Source of the DNA: Pomphorhynchus laevis
Lineage: Eukaryota > Acanthocephala > Palaeacanthocephala > Echinorhynchida > Pomphorhynchidae
Assembly (NCBI GenBank): GCA_012934845.2
Contig: WNNJ02003480.1
Location: 62,001 to 126,000 of the forward strand
Direction: 5' to 3'
DNA length: 64,000 bases
Shown one piece after another: positions 33,430 through 45,232 of this stretch. Both the position numbers and the translations under genes were made by a program. Position 1 is the stretch's first letter. Each line of letters opens with the position of its first letter. Under the pieces are notes generated by a model. That model had not been told where the DNA came from. It worked only from the letters and a program-made list of their open reading frames with translations, and did no database searches.

Positions 33430-35065
33430 GCTGGAATGACACGCACGGCAAAATTAATGTTTCTTTTTTACAGCAGTGTTTACGTTGTAACATAAGTGGA
33501 TGACCACGTAATCTTGAGTCAAAATCGCATACGAAATAGACTTCTAACGGGATTCTCAGGATTACTCATCGCCTTCACACTACAACCAGGTCATTTAGTG
33601 CTCGAAGTGAAGATAATGAAGGCATATTAAGGCGACTTAACCGTTCCTTATAAGTAAGGTTAATGAAGGCCCGCGACCCGTTTAGAAGAACGTCGCAATA
33701 CCTGTTCAATACTAAACTCTTCCGATTTGTTAACTGGGTATGACGCTAGAGAACAGTAGTTAAGAACACTTGAACAGAGAGTAGTGAATAAAAGTTTAAA
33801 TGACTCAATTTCTAATTTACTAAAACATCTGGAAATAATACCGGAAATTCGAGTTGCTCTAGTACATATTTGCTCCGTATTTTTCCTAGTGCCTAGATCA
33901 TCCGAAACGATGACACCCAAGTTTCTATATTGACGAACCATAGGAATTGGTTGTAAGTTAATTGAGTAGCTCGTTGTCGAAAACTTATTCCCTATGTGCA
34001 TGTATGCACATTTTGTCACAATAATAATTAAACAGTTCTCAGCTGACCAATACGTCAATGTATCGAGATCAGACTGTAACATTTGTCGGTCAAGGTCGTT
34101 AACAACACAGCGATAAACCTTAAGATCATCGGCGTACAACAACGTTTTTGACAGCAGTAATGATGGGAGTTCGTTAATATATATTAAATAAAATTGGTTC
34201 TAAAATCGATCCTTGTGGTACAACACTACATAGAGAAGTCCAATCTAACAAAGTTCCACTTACTCTGACTGCTGCAGTTCTATCTAATAAATACGCACGA
34301 ATCCAATTAACAATTACAGAATCAAAGTGAAGTCCTATAAGTTTGCCAATAAGTATATTATGATTGATTGTATCGAAAGCACGCGAGAAGTCCACGAATA
34401 CCACGTCGGTGTCGACACCTGCATCAAAAGCACTGGACTAAAATTGCTGGCGCATGACCTATCACCTTTTTTATATACAGGGCAAACTATCGATTTTAGC
34501 CAGTCGAGGAAAATCTTTGATTTGCATAAGGAAAATATCGATATTCGATGTAGTGGACCGCAAATGCGGGAAGCTAATTCTCTAAGTAGGATGGATGGCA
34601 ATCCGTCAGGACCAGCAGAATGACACCGTTTTAATCGTTGAAGTTGCTCATATACATGAGCGATAGAAATATGTAACGTCAAGTTAGATGATTTATTATT
34701 ATGATGAAAGGTGCGGTTTACAGTAATTGATTCATCTATTCTAGGAAAGAATGTTTCTACAAATGTTTTAGCGACCATATAATCGTTGACAACTACTTTA
34801 TTTTTCACGTAACGGAAAACATTTGCATCTCGATCGATTTTTGGATGCACAATATTTGAAAAATAAACTTGGCTCATACTTTATATTATAAACGAGTGAT
34901 TTCTCAAAGTAGTTTCTTTGATCGTTCAAGTGCCGTAAATCTGTTTCTTGCGTTTCGATATAATTGATATTCTACTTTAGATTGACGATATCGACGATAA
35001 AGGATCTTACACTCCTTAAGATTTCCAAATTCTACGTCAAACCACGGCTTAACGTGGTTTGACGT
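33430..35065 (-). pseudogene. Family-D (Jockey/CR1-type) RT element, 5' part
   Basis: Minus-strand segments in order: linker 'PWFDVEFGNLKECKILYRRY', 'AGPDGLPSILLRELASRI', 'FVDFSRAFDTINHNIL', 'SVVPQGSILEPILFNIY', catalytic 'LYADDLKVY', 'YRNLGVIVSDDLGTR', 'LNYCSLASYPVNKSE', 'RGHPLMLQ'. Frames alternate and stops occur, so it is inactive. No endonuclease is left (5' truncated at 35,065, where a palindrome marks the junction). Its last about 60 codons and 3' tail continue at 28,914-28,726 beyond copy 2. Confidence 0.75.
35034..35065. repeat. Palindrome, 13-bp arms, 6-bp spacer, at an element junction
   Basis: 'acgtcaaaccacg' / gcttaa / 'cgtggtttgacgt'. It sits exactly where the family-D element begins inside the older family-A copy. 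Confidence 0.85.
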
Positions 35066-36430
35066 TAATATGGGTGGGGAGATTTGTTAGTAGATGTATG
35101 CTAAAGTTAAACAGAATACTTACTAGTTTTACATAATCTGAATCAGAAGGTTGATCTAAATGAATGTTAAAATCACCAATGTCAATAAAGAATAAAGTGA
35201 ACTGTTTGATAGTATAACGGCGAGTTCATTGAAAAATAAACAAGACGGTAGAGATGAATATGGGTGATAGATGATTGTAAGTTAAATAGAAAAAGGAGAT
35301 GAAGATTTACAAAGTAGCAATTTAAATGTAGCATAAAATTAGGTGAAATCGATTTTTTCAAGAGATCAAGGCAAACGAGGGAAGGTGACGATTCCTCCAT
35401 GATTAGAAGTATTTGATTTTGTTTAGTAAATTGGGCTAGCGAAGTCAACAAGAGAAAATCCGAAGGAACGTAGATTGCGGACTGCAAGGTCGTCAGTATT
35501 GGTATGTCAGGATTCAGTAAGACATTAAAGATCTAGTGATTGTAGTGTAAAGAGATTGAGAAGTAAGTCAGTTTTGTGAAGAATTTTAACGGGTGTTAAG
35601 AAAAGCTAGAAGAAAATATCGTTTTGTTTCATTGTTGGCTATAGAAGGAGATGAGGAAGAGAAACAGGTCGCCAACGGATTTTTGGACGTAGATGGACTA
35701 CACGCAAATTTTCATTTACATTTTGATGGCAATATATGATTCTCCATTGACTCTATTGACTCCCCTCGCCATTGACTCTCCACTGTGCGTAGACGCTTTT
35801 CAAGACAAGCAGTGGAGAGTTTAGCAATTTCAGAGTGAGCGATCTGGAAAAATTCGACGTGCAGAAGAGGATGACACGAGTTTATAAACCGTTGAGATAA
35901 GATAGCAGATGACTGGGTACGATAAGAATCGGGAACAGAAACGGATTTATAAAGATGATACACGGAAAGTAGAGGACATTACTAAATATAGACGGATTAT
36001 CGGTAGGAAGAATTATGGTAATGAGCGAGAGGAAAGCGGAAACATCAGCATCGAGACTGGCTTGGGGAGAAGAGGAATCATATGGCTCAACAATAGAAAT
36101 GATAATACACCTATCCAGAGGAAATCACTTACGTAGAACGAAGGGAGTCACGAGAGTAATTAAGGTTGAGTCAAATGCTCGAAGATCAGAAGGAACATGC
36201 GCAGGAGAGCGATAAAATTGTATAGATGAGTGCAATGGGGTACAATAAGAGGTATGGTCAAATGAGAAAAATATAGTTACATGATTGGAAGATGTTATAT
36301 TAGGACGATAAAAACGCAACGAGGGCGATGTTAGAACGACATTGGGAGTGATGGAAATGGGCTGAGAAGATAGTAGAAATATATGGGTAGATTGGGGTCA
36401 TTGACATCAAATATATAGAAAAGCAAATAT
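35066..36430 (-). pseudogene. Decayed family-A copy, 5' part (ORF1 end and EN start)
   Basis: Frames descending from 36,430 match ORF1 ('DADVSAFRSL', 'SSAILSQRFINSCHPLLHVE', 'EIAKLSTACLEKR') and then ORF2 EN ('EESSPSLVCLDLLKK', 'CLFFNEL', 'IGDFNIHLDQPSDSDYVKL', 'LLTNLPTHI'). Many stops. Continues at 28,725. Confidence 0.65.
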
Positions 36431-36721
36431 GTGGAAGAGCATATTGAACGATTGGAAAGAGTACGATTCTTACTAGTGGTTTTTATAGCAGTCAGAGCAA
36501 GTAACCATACTAAATTTAAACCGTAGGAGCAATTTTGGCAATAGTGTCATTATTACTTTACAATGCAATATAAGATTCGCGCTAACAAAAATAACATCAC
36601 TATGCATTAAAAGCGCTCGATCAACATATGGCCATTCTGCATTGACAATATTATCAAGCTTTTTATTCTGAAAATTTAAAGATCTGATGAATAGAATGAA
36701 TAATTGCATACACGAGCGAGT

Positions 36722-36803
36722 ATCATCATTTGGTCGGCTTCATCAATTATCCTCGTGTGAGAACTCACACGAGGATAATTGATGAAGCCGACCAAATGAT
36801 GAT
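36722..36803. repeat. Perfect palindrome, 40-bp arms, 2-bp spacer
   Basis: Left arm 36,722-36,761 ('atcatcatttggtcggcttc...cctcgtgtgag'), spacer aa, right arm 36,764-36,803 the exact inverse. Non-coding. Confidence 0.95.
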
Positions 36804-36990
36804 CTGATGAATGTTTTGTTTTCTTCGCATTGATATAGTATTGGTTCACTCCGCTCTTGTGCATGCGTGCTACAAGAAAAACATTAACAATATAAAATAC
36901 ACTTGATAAAAATTGTTGATTAAAGTTACTTACAACTCAGTTAGCTGATTTGATTGATTAATGTTACATGTCAATTAATGGTTACCTTAA

Positions 36991-37047
36991 AACAATTTTG
37001 GTTTCTAATAAAAATACAATAAATAACATACAATCTAAAGTAAATAC
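36991..37047 (+). promoter_or_regulatory. 5' leader of family-A copy 3, shared with other elements
   Basis: 'ttttggtttctaataaaaat', 'aacatacaatctaaagtaaa'. See the minus-strand counterpart at 26,385-26,466. It may contain an internal promoter or be a common source sequence. Confidence 0.4.
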
Positions 37048-37071
37048 ATCAGAAAAGTTACAAACATCTTA

Positions 37072-37203
37072 CAACAACAACCATCGACGACAACCATCGA
37101 CAACATCCATCGACGACAACCATCACGACAACCATCGACGACAACCATCGACGGCAACTATCGACGACAACAATCGACGACAACCATGGACAGCAACCAT
37201 CGT
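37072..37203 (+). repeat. 13-bp minisatellite at the 5' end of copy 3
   Basis: About ten units of 'accatcgacgaca' (variants actatcg, acaatcg, accatgg), ending 3 bp before the ORF1 ATG. Confidence 0.9.
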
Positions 37204-37205
37204 TT

Positions 37206-38216
37206 ATGGGAGGACGTAAGAAAACAACTAAGACCGACACCAACTATGGACAACTGCAAGTACAGTGCTCGATACACGACTGCAGCGTCTGGACAACAAT
37301 CACCTGCGACAAGAATAAGGCTAAAGAAGACTTCGTATGTGGTTTTTGTGCCAACAAACTAATATGCAACCTTTCCAATAAGCACATATATTGATATGTG
37401 CTTATTGGTCGGTGGGTGCAATGTCCTTTCTGCACCCACCGACCCTGCCACCATATGCACATCCCATTCCATGTCATCTTCACTCCCCGACACCCCACGT
37501 CCAGTCCTTCCCGTCTCGTTTCTCAACAACTTGCATCCATCAATCAAAATCACCTCCACCAACCTCCACTATCCTTCCACTCAAAAACTTTCCTCACATC
37601 GCTTAACACCCTCTTTATTATTATCCTCGTTGTCTCCCGTTGTCAAACCAAATTCCTCCAAATCATCAATTGTCAGCTCTTCTATCGTGATCTCACCTAC
37701 TCACGTCAGTCGTCATCCTTTACGGAAGCGCTTTGCTTCTCGCGATCGTTGCGTCATTGTCACTAATATCACGCCTTCTAACTCCTTATCTCCACAAGCA
37801 CGTCTGGACCACGATGTTTCCGCCTTCAGATCCGTCCTCTCGTCTATTTTTCCTGCGGATAAACCATCCTTTTTCAAGGACATTTCTCCTGTCGCATTCA
37901 TCAGTCTAAACAAATCTTCTCATTCTAATCCTTTCCAGCCCCTCTCCTAAAAATTGTTTTCAAGCATCGCTCTCACGCGTCTTCTGTCATCTCTCAACGA
38001 TTCAAACTAATGTCATCTTCAACCACTCGAATATTCCCCGATCGCGCCCCTTCTGAAATCGCTCAAATCTCTTCAGCCCGCATCGAAAAACGTCGTCGCG
38101 AGAAAAACGGCGAAACATCACTCTCCATCCGAAACATAGACAGAAATTTTCAAGTTGTTCACACCCGTCCAAAAATTCGATGGCGCTCCATCTCTCCTAT
38201 GTGTCTTCTCCACTAG
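37206..38216 (+). pseudogene. Copy 3 ORF1, disrupted
   Basis: ATG 37,206: 'MGGRKKTTKTDTN', zinc-finger-like C-SIHDCSVW...DFVCGFC, then stop at about 37,394 inside a double foldback insertion (37,375-37,444). The linker and RRM-like half resume in another frame ('HPLRKRFASRDRCVIVTN', 'DHDVSAFRSVLSSIFPAD'). A stop follows in 'ctctcctaaaaattg' (about 37,950), identical in copy 4, and the end reopens in a third frame ('STTRIFPDRAPSEIAQIS' ... CLLH*). Confidence 0.75.
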
Positions 38217-40975
38217 ACTCTTTCGCCACAGCACACGGTTTCCGCCTCGGTCTCCTCAACACTAGATCTATTCTCAATAAATCCGATCTTATCATCAACC
38301 TATTCACCAAGCAATCCATCGATCTCTTACTGCCTCACCGAATCCTGGCACTCAGATTCCGACGAGTCTCTTTTCATTTTCCCGCGTCTCTTCGCAAAAT
38401 CAATCCCCCTTTCAGTCCTTGCTCTTTTGAATTGCTCACTTGTCGTTATTCTAACCCGATCACTCTAGATCTCGCCATTGTATACCGTCCTGGTTCATCA
38501 GCTCCTACAGCCTTATTTTTTACCGAACTCGCTGACCTCCTTTCTCATTGTTCTTTGTCCTCAATCCCTTCACTCGTTCTAGGCGACTTCAATATCCGCC
38601 TAGACCGCCCCTCTTCCACAGATTCCATCCGCTTCATCAACATTCTATCCAACTACAATTACAAACTAATCTCCACTGCCCCCACACATATACTTGGTGG
38701 GGCACTCGACATCATCGCTGTCCCCGATCATTTTGCTGCCTACACCTCACTGTCCATCTCTGATCCTGGTCTATCCGATCACTTTCTTATCACCCTTGAT
38801 CTCACTCGCAACCACACCCCTCCTCACACACCTACAATCCTACGTCGCCCTTGGAGAAATCTTGACCTCTCCCATCTTCGCTCTGCCTTACTACAATCCT
38901 CTCTATTATTACCCACAATAACATATTCATCTCCTCACGATCTCGCCTTTCTTTTCGACTCTGAACTCACATCCACTCTCGATATTCTCTTGCCCTTCAA
39001 GTCTCACCCACACCGTCGCTTGCACCGTGTCCCATGGTTTGACATCCAATGTCTACTCTCAAAGCGTCGACTCCGCCATGCTTTTCGAGTCCATCACCCC
39101 TCTCTCAGACGCGATTTCCGCTCGATCACTCCGTCTTTCCGTGATTCCTATCTTGCTCTTCGCCGGTCTCATCTCAACCTACTACGTACCAAATGCAACT
39201 CCTTCTGGCAGCATAAAATCATCACTTCATTCAACTCTAAGACTCTCTGGCATACTTTTAACTCAATCCTTGCTCGTTCCTCTACGCCGTGCAACATCAA
39301 TGCTAATGATTATTCGTCATTTCTCCAGACTAAAGTATCCACGTTGCTCGCTCACACCCCAGTATCCATCCTATCCCCCTCTGCTCAGTATAGTCTCATA
39401 CTCCCGGAACTATTTCATCTTCTCCCTGTCTCACCTGCAGAAGTATCATCTGTTCTCATGTCCTTGCCCAACAAAACCTCACCTGCCGATCTCCTGCCTA
39501 CTCACATATTAAAATCTATATGCTCATCGACATCCCCATTTCTCACAACCTTGTTTAACTCGTCGATCCGCAGTCGTATCTTACCTTCACACTTGAAATC
39601 CGCAATCGTTCGTCCTCTCCATAAGAAACAATCGCTCGACCCCTCCCTTCCTTCTAGCTATCGCCCCATTTCACTACTCCCTACTCTTTCTAAGCTCTTA
39701 GAACGCATCATCTTAATACGAATCAACGCTTATCTCTTATCATCCAATCTGTACCCTCCTTTCCAATCCGCTTTCCGCTCTAATCACTCCACAAAAAATC
39801 GCATGCATAAAAGTGTACAACGACTTACTCATTTCTCGAGACAAGGCTCTATATAGTGTTCTCATCTCCCTCGACCTCTCCTCCGCATTCGACATTGTCG
39901 ACCACTCCATCCTCCTTTCTCGCCTTCGTTATGATTACGGCTTTTCTTCCTCCTCCGTAGCATGGTTCGCCTCATATCTATCCGACCGTTCTTTTCGCGT
40001 CTGTTCTAATTCATCATCCTCCCCTCCCATCCCTATTTTTTGCGTGGTCCCACAAAGTTCAGTCTTAGGTCACCTGCTTTTCTCTCTTTTGCTTGGCGAT
40101 CTCTCTCCATTTATCAAACCTTATTCCTTTAACGTCATGCAATACGCCGATGACATTCTTATCTATGCTCATGCACCCGCACATCGCATACACGATATCG
40201 GCATTTCTGCCTCCAACTGTCTTTCTTCTATCTACAAACGTCTCTCCAATCTCCATCTCGTTCTAAACCCCGAAAAGTCCAAAATAATGTGGATCCTCCC
40301 CCGTAAACCAAACATATCTCCTCCCACTGTATATTTTGCCTCATCGATCATCCCTATAGTCCACAATCTCACTTTCTTAGGCTTCCATTTCGATGATCAC
40401 CTTTCCCTTAAACCCTTCGTCCGTGACAAGGTTCGCTCATCTAACTTAATTCTTCGTGACATCCGCCGTATCCGCCCCCTTATCGACTTCCGTTCTTGTA
40501 TGTCTCTTCTTTCATCGCTTCTTTCCCTAAAATCGATTACTGCCTTAGCCTTTTCGCCAATTCTCCAAAATCCATCATCCTATCCCTACAACGAATAATC
40601 AACACCGCCGTTCGAGTGCTCTTTCGTCTCCGTCGCTTCGACCACACATCCACATATTTTGCCCAACTCTCCTGGCCCACCATCCACATCCGCATCAAAC
40701 TTCGCCTTCTTCTCGTTACTTTTCGTCTCATCGCTGTCGGCTCCCCATCGTTCATCAACCTTCCTTTCTTAGACGATACTCGCCCCACCTCGCTATCGCT
40801 TCGTTCCTGTCATACCCTCTTACTCCACGTTCCTAATTACTCCAACAACTACGGTCTCCGATCCTTCCTCGTCGCCGCCTCACTCGCCTGGAATCAACTC
40901 CCTCTCGACGTTTGCCGCGCTCCTTCCTTTATCACATTCAAGCACCTTCTCCGTTCACACCTTCTCGACACCTGA
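38180..40975 (+). pseudogene. Copy 3 ORF2, EN-deleted and frameshifted
   Basis: It opens 'MALHLSYVSSPLDSFATAHG'. About 120 bp of the endonuclease that copy 4 keeps (around 'TESWHSDSDD' to 'GGIVAFARHP') are missing, with the frame accidentally restored. The EN end ('LGDFNIRLDRPSSTDS', 'DPGLSDHFLI') and RT ('SYRPISLLPTLSKLLER', 'SLDLSSAFDIVDHSIL', 'VVPQSSVLG' (GVPQG mutated), 'MQYADDILIYAH') are recognisable. Frames break near 39,810 and 40,510. Followed by the 3' UTR hairpin (about 41,005-41,025) and an A/T tail to about 41,056. Inactive. Confidence 0.85.
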
Positions 40976-41439
40976 TTACACAGTCTTGTTTTGTTGTGGT
41001 CATGTAAGCGTGCGCTGGCACGCATTTGCCTCGTTAAAATAAATTCTTTTTTAATATAATTTAACAATAATCATAATTTGTACAAAAAATAACAAAAAAT
41101 TATTTATTATAAATTAATTATTCTTATTCTATTAAATATAGAATAAAATATAATATAGAATAAATTATTATATACAGGGATTTGACTAAAAAGGCCGTTT
41201 TGCCCGCTTATCGTACATTACAACACATGAAACAAACATATTAATTACAACCAAACCAAGGATAAGAACTTCCAATGTTGCCTTGATCAGCGTGTCTTAT
41301 CCAAGTATTGGCCATGGCTTTGAATTGGCTCAATGATGACGCAGTAAATGATGTTGTGAGGTAATGCATTCCACAACTTTCACTCTGCGTGACAATCGCG
41401 ATACCATTGTCGACCTTTCAATTTGTCTTCAAAAAATAT

Positions 41440-41596
41440 TTATTTTTACGTGGCAAATGCGTCCCAGCGTACGCTTACATGACCACAACAACAAAAAAGT
41501 CTAAATCATGTTTCGAGGAGGTGTAAACGGAGGAGGTGTTTGAATGTGATAAAGGAGGGAGCGCGGCGGACGTCGAGATGGAGTTGATTTAAGGCG
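41440..41596 (-). mobile_element. Family-A 3'-end fragment
   Basis: Matches the final ORF2 codons and the 3' UTR; the hairpin reads GCGTAC GCTG GGACGC, with one broken pair. Fused directly to the RT fragment that follows. Confidence 0.75.
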
Positions 41597-42350
41597 AGAA
41601 TGTTGTCTTGCGCGTAACGCGAGAGAATAACCCCTGTGACTTTGTCGAACATTCAATTCAACACATTCATTTGGGTAGCCGTCTATCGCCTTTACTATAG
41701 ACCACATCGCAAACAGATCCAGAACGAGTAGTCTGGCTTGCACTGATATCATGCCTATTGAAGTCAAACGATCGCTATAACTCATCATTTTACATCCTCG
41801 AACGAGCTTGCTGCCACGACGTAGAATTCTCTCTAAATCCCTCATTTCACCTCTTGTAGAAGGGGATGATGCCTGGATAGCATATTCAATATATGTGGAC
41901 GAACAATCGCATTATATAGCCGAGCTAAACACTGAAGAGATATTGACAAGAAACAAGTTTTTATCAGATAAATCATCTTCCTTGCTGAACTGCAACGTCT
42001 TTCAGTATCCATTCTAGTTTTAAGTGTCGATTGCATAAGTATACCAAGATCACGAACCTGATTGATCGAAATGATACTATATGTCACGACACCATGCAAG
42101 AAAGACACATTGTACATGCCGAGACGAATGTGGGAGCACTTAGAAATGTTTAACAATACCCGAGTATTAACATTCCATGTATAAACCTTGTCAATGTAAC
42201 GCTGTAAGCGGATATGGTCATTGTAGCTGTGTGTAAACTGTTCATGAACATGTTAAACAATAAAGGTTCTATTTTGGTTAATAATCCTGACATATTTTGG
42301 TTAATAATTTTGTCTATTGACGAATGCACTCGCAACTTTTGCAATTAAAA
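41597..42350 (-). pseudogene. Jockey/CR1-type RT, C-terminal half
   Basis: Minus-strand frames: 'KIEPLLFNMFMN' (remnant of the P(L)LF.. motif), 'LNISKCSHIRLG', 'VRDLGILMQSTLKTR', 'ARKMIYLIKTCF', 'RLYNAIVRPHIL', then 'DLERILRRGSKLVRG', 'SYSDRLTSIGMISVQARLLV'. Same family as 61.8 kb (+) and 0.4 kb (-). Interrupted at both ends. Confidence 0.65.
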
Positions 42351-42454
42351 TTTTAACAGAAACGTTAAACCTTCCCAATTAAAAGCATATATAGCTAGTC
42401 GGCTGGTTCCTATTGAAAAATCTGAAATACGCTTTATCAGCATAAGGAAATTAC

Positions 42455-42633
42455 GATACACTTAGTAGCCAGGGCATAGATAAAATATATAAACCAGCAT
42501 TAAAGGAAGTAGCTGTTGCAGCGCAAATGTGTGCGCGTCTGAATTGCCTAACGGATACTGTTATTCACAACACAATATATATGTTTAAAAGTAACAAGTT
42601 GGTCCATTCAGCAGTAGGTGAGGTGGAAAAAGT
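42455..42633 (+). pseudogene. Possible TFIIB cyclin-fold fragment (tentative)
   Basis: One frame reads 'KPALKEVAVAAQMCARLNCL' then 'TDTVIHNTIYMFKSNKLVHS'. This has the spacing of a TFIIB cyclin repeat (AxKEI...RLNLP..VV......LF). It runs into a palindrome at 42,651. Only about 55 residues, no conserved Cys/His elsewhere, so the match could be coincidence. Confidence 0.2.
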
Positions 42634-42650
42634 AATTTTAATTACTGTAA

Positions 42651-42688
42651 TTAATTTGAATTTGTTAAAAGTAACAAATTCAAATTAA
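42651..42688. repeat. Perfect palindrome, 17-bp arms, 4-bp spacer
   Basis: 'ttaatttgaatttgtta' / aaag / exact inverse. Confidence 0.85.
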
Positions 42689-42694
42689 AATGAT

Positions 42695-44020
42695 GTGCGG
42701 TGGTTCAAACGATTCAGCAAAACGCGCAAATTCCTATTTTCCAACGGAAATGACTACCAATTCAGAGAAAAAGACGATTTGAAGGTAATTTCTTCTGAAA
42801 TATCGACGACAACGAAGGTATGTGGTGTTTCAATTGCTGCTAGGGATGGGGAGGGACTTCCTTCCATCCCAAAACTTAAAAATATAATCATCGTTAAACT
42901 GAAAAATAGAAAGGCACAGTTTATTTAACGTCTTTCTAAGACAATTCTGTAATAAATTGTCAAATAGAATAATATTTAACTCTGTCAAACTCTTCAATAC
43001 GGAGGCCAAGATATCCTTTATGTCCGCCGACTTAGCTAAAGATTATATTGAAAAATAGTTAAATTTTTCAGAGTACTTTAACTCAGCCCTGTCCAATTAT
43101 GGAGATATTGTTTCGAAGCCTATACTTGACACGTTGAAAATAACTAACTTGCTATGTCACCTCGATGATTCGGATATAGTATTACCTGAAAAGACCTTCA
43201 AGGTTTCTAAATTTCGTTCAATTCTAAGCAAAGGGGGTAACCCAACACCCATTGGGTTTTGCTCTATCTAACTTGAAAATGGAGAAGTTCTAATGAGCTC
43301 AAATTTTTACCCATCTATGGGATTTAAGTTTCGTTTTCCCAAATCGAACGTGACGAAAATACGTATCCTCACTGCAGTAAGTGTCACGAATGGAGGCACT
43401 GAGCTTCTAGCTGCAGTAAGACACCTAATTTGCAGTGGATGCGACCTATCCACTGTACTTCTAGCAGGAAATGTGGCCGATTAAAGGAATGCAGTGATAA
43501 ATTTATCAATTCCAGTTCCACGCCTAGGCCTGCTGCTTCTTATTCCTTTTCGTCCGTTGCCTCCCCACACATGGGGATGCTGATTTAATGCGTGCGCTGG
43601 ATAGACGCGTGGAAGCCGTATATGAAAAATGGAATCCCTAATTTCTACGGTCTTCACTGCTATGTGCACTAATCCATCAATTCCGACTTCAACACTAAAT
43701 CATCAAATAAAAGGGGGCTTCGGCTCATTCCATCCCCTCTATCCTGATTGGTAAAATGATAAAGATGAGCACCAGGGGATATGAAGATAAGATTGCCCAG
43801 AGGCAAGTACCTACCCCGCGTGGTGCTAATGGCGGGAAGGGTAACCTTCCTGCACCTAGTTCTGTCTAGTTTCCAATCCCCCATCCAACTAATCAATCAC
43901 AATGCAGAGTACTCGTGAGCCTTTTTCACTTAATATCCTTCAGTGGAATTCGGAAGGTGCTTCTGCCCTTAGACTTCTATCCGGTAGAGATGCAGATGTT
44001 ATAGTCCTTCAGATAAGGTG
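42695..44020 (+). pseudogene. Jockey-like ORF1 with zinc knuckles and start of ORF2 EN
   Basis: 'NIIIVKLKNRKAQFI' near 42,890 resembles the end of an RRM-like ORF1 domain. Around 43,360-43,480 a frame has 'CSKCHEWRH' then 'CSKTPNLQW' and 'HCTSSRKCG', a decayed CCHC zinc-knuckle series (C..C....H....C) typical of Jockey gag-like ORF1. At 43,902 a new frame begins 'MQSTREPFSLNILQWNSEGA' and 'DADVIVLQ', the start of an APE endonuclease. Several stops; truncated at about 44,020 where an opposite-strand element begins. Confidence 0.5.
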
Positions 44021-44029
44021 AAATATCAT

Positions 44030-45045
44030 CTGGACCAGGAGAGCCAAATCGGTCAAGCCTAGTGATTAGGTGCAATACTTCAAATGAACTGATTGGCTTA
44101 ACGAGATTCTGAGTAATATTGTGAATGGGATACCATTTTAAAGAGTAAATATCCGAAATAATAGTTGATGGAGAATGAAAGCTGTCCGATAGGCATTCAG
44201 CAATTTCAAACTTAGTAGAATAAACATATTCACCTGAAGTAATGAATGTGAATATATTAGAGCTATATTAGATGGAAGTATCCTTGAACCCTCCACATAT
44301 GACCAAAAACGCTTTGGTTGATTCCCGATGCAATTTGCAATACCATCTTCAAATGCTATTCGCTTATGTATTTTCAATCTATTGCAGAAGTTGTGCACGT
44401 AACGATACCTATCTAAGTTTTCAGGATGGGTTTGAGTAATAACCCACAGGGCATTGTGCAGTTTCAACACCGCACGAAGTTCATGATCAAACCACTTAGG
44501 GCGAGTGGAATTAATGAAAGTTTTCCGTTTCGTAGCTAACTTATCTGACAAATTTAAAAATTGTTATAAAGAACGGTCAGCAGATCTGAAACAGTAGTAG
44601 TCCTATAACTATGAGAAAAATTGTAATAGAAAACAGCTAAGAGATGTTGGGTATCCACCCGAGTCCAATTTCGTTTTGGATAACCCAATTTTGACCTACA
44701 AACGATCTTGGACACTAATTTAACGGAGAGAACACAGTGATCACTGTTACCAAGATGAGGATAATACACAATACTGTCGATATATCCAGTACATCTTGTA
44801 AACACAAAATCTAGAGTAGCACCGTTGACATGAGTTGGTTCTCTACAATGTTGCACTAAAAGTAGGTCAGCAAGAAATAAATCACAAAATTGTTTTGATA
44901 AGCCTGAGCAGGGTTGATACCCATTCATATTCCAATCTACACTCGGAAGGTTAAAGTTACCTAAAAGGACAAATCGTTGGGATGAACAAAAATTAGATAA
45001 ATAATCCTTAAGCCGTCTGTTATCAAAGTGAAAGATGGAAATCTA
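44030..45045 (-). pseudogene. APE endonuclease to RT-start fragment of a CR1/Jockey-type element
   Basis: Minus-strand reading: 'RFVLLGNFNLPSVDWN' (EN catalytic region), 'DLFLADLLLVQHCREPTHV', 'ATLDFVFT', 'LGNSDHCVL' (EN SDH motif), linker 'RPKWFDHELRAVLKLHN', 'AFEDGIANCIGNQPKRFW', and near 44,060 '(R)FGSPGPDDI', the entry to the RT domain. Two frames with a break at about 44,552. The 3' part is missing. Confidence 0.65.
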
Positions 45046-45067
45046 TAAGCTACACAAACATTTAATT

Positions 45068-45232
45068 TCAACAATTGATGATTAACAGTAAAAGACAGAT
45101 ACTCATATGACCACTCAGAATAACAAAGATATGATATATGTTGCTACAGAAATTGTTATTTTTTATCATTTGCCTACAGCATTTGCATCGAGGTCGTTTA
45201 CACGTGTAGCAACCTTGCCTTTCTATGCTATT
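45068..45232 (-). pseudogene. Penelope-like linker fragment
   Basis: 'RQGCYTCKRPRCKCCRQMI' followed by 'NNFCSNIYHIFVILSGHMS'. The C..C..PRCK.C block upstream of a GIY-YIG-type endonuclease is seen in Penelope-like elements. Only the linker remains and it abuts an oppositely oriented Penelope RT. Confidence 0.45.

Noticed and set aside
37058-37243. Minus-strand open frame full of VVV repeats
   Set aside because: It is the antisense of the 13-bp minisatellite before copy 3; a repeat whose unit length keeps frames open, not a gene.
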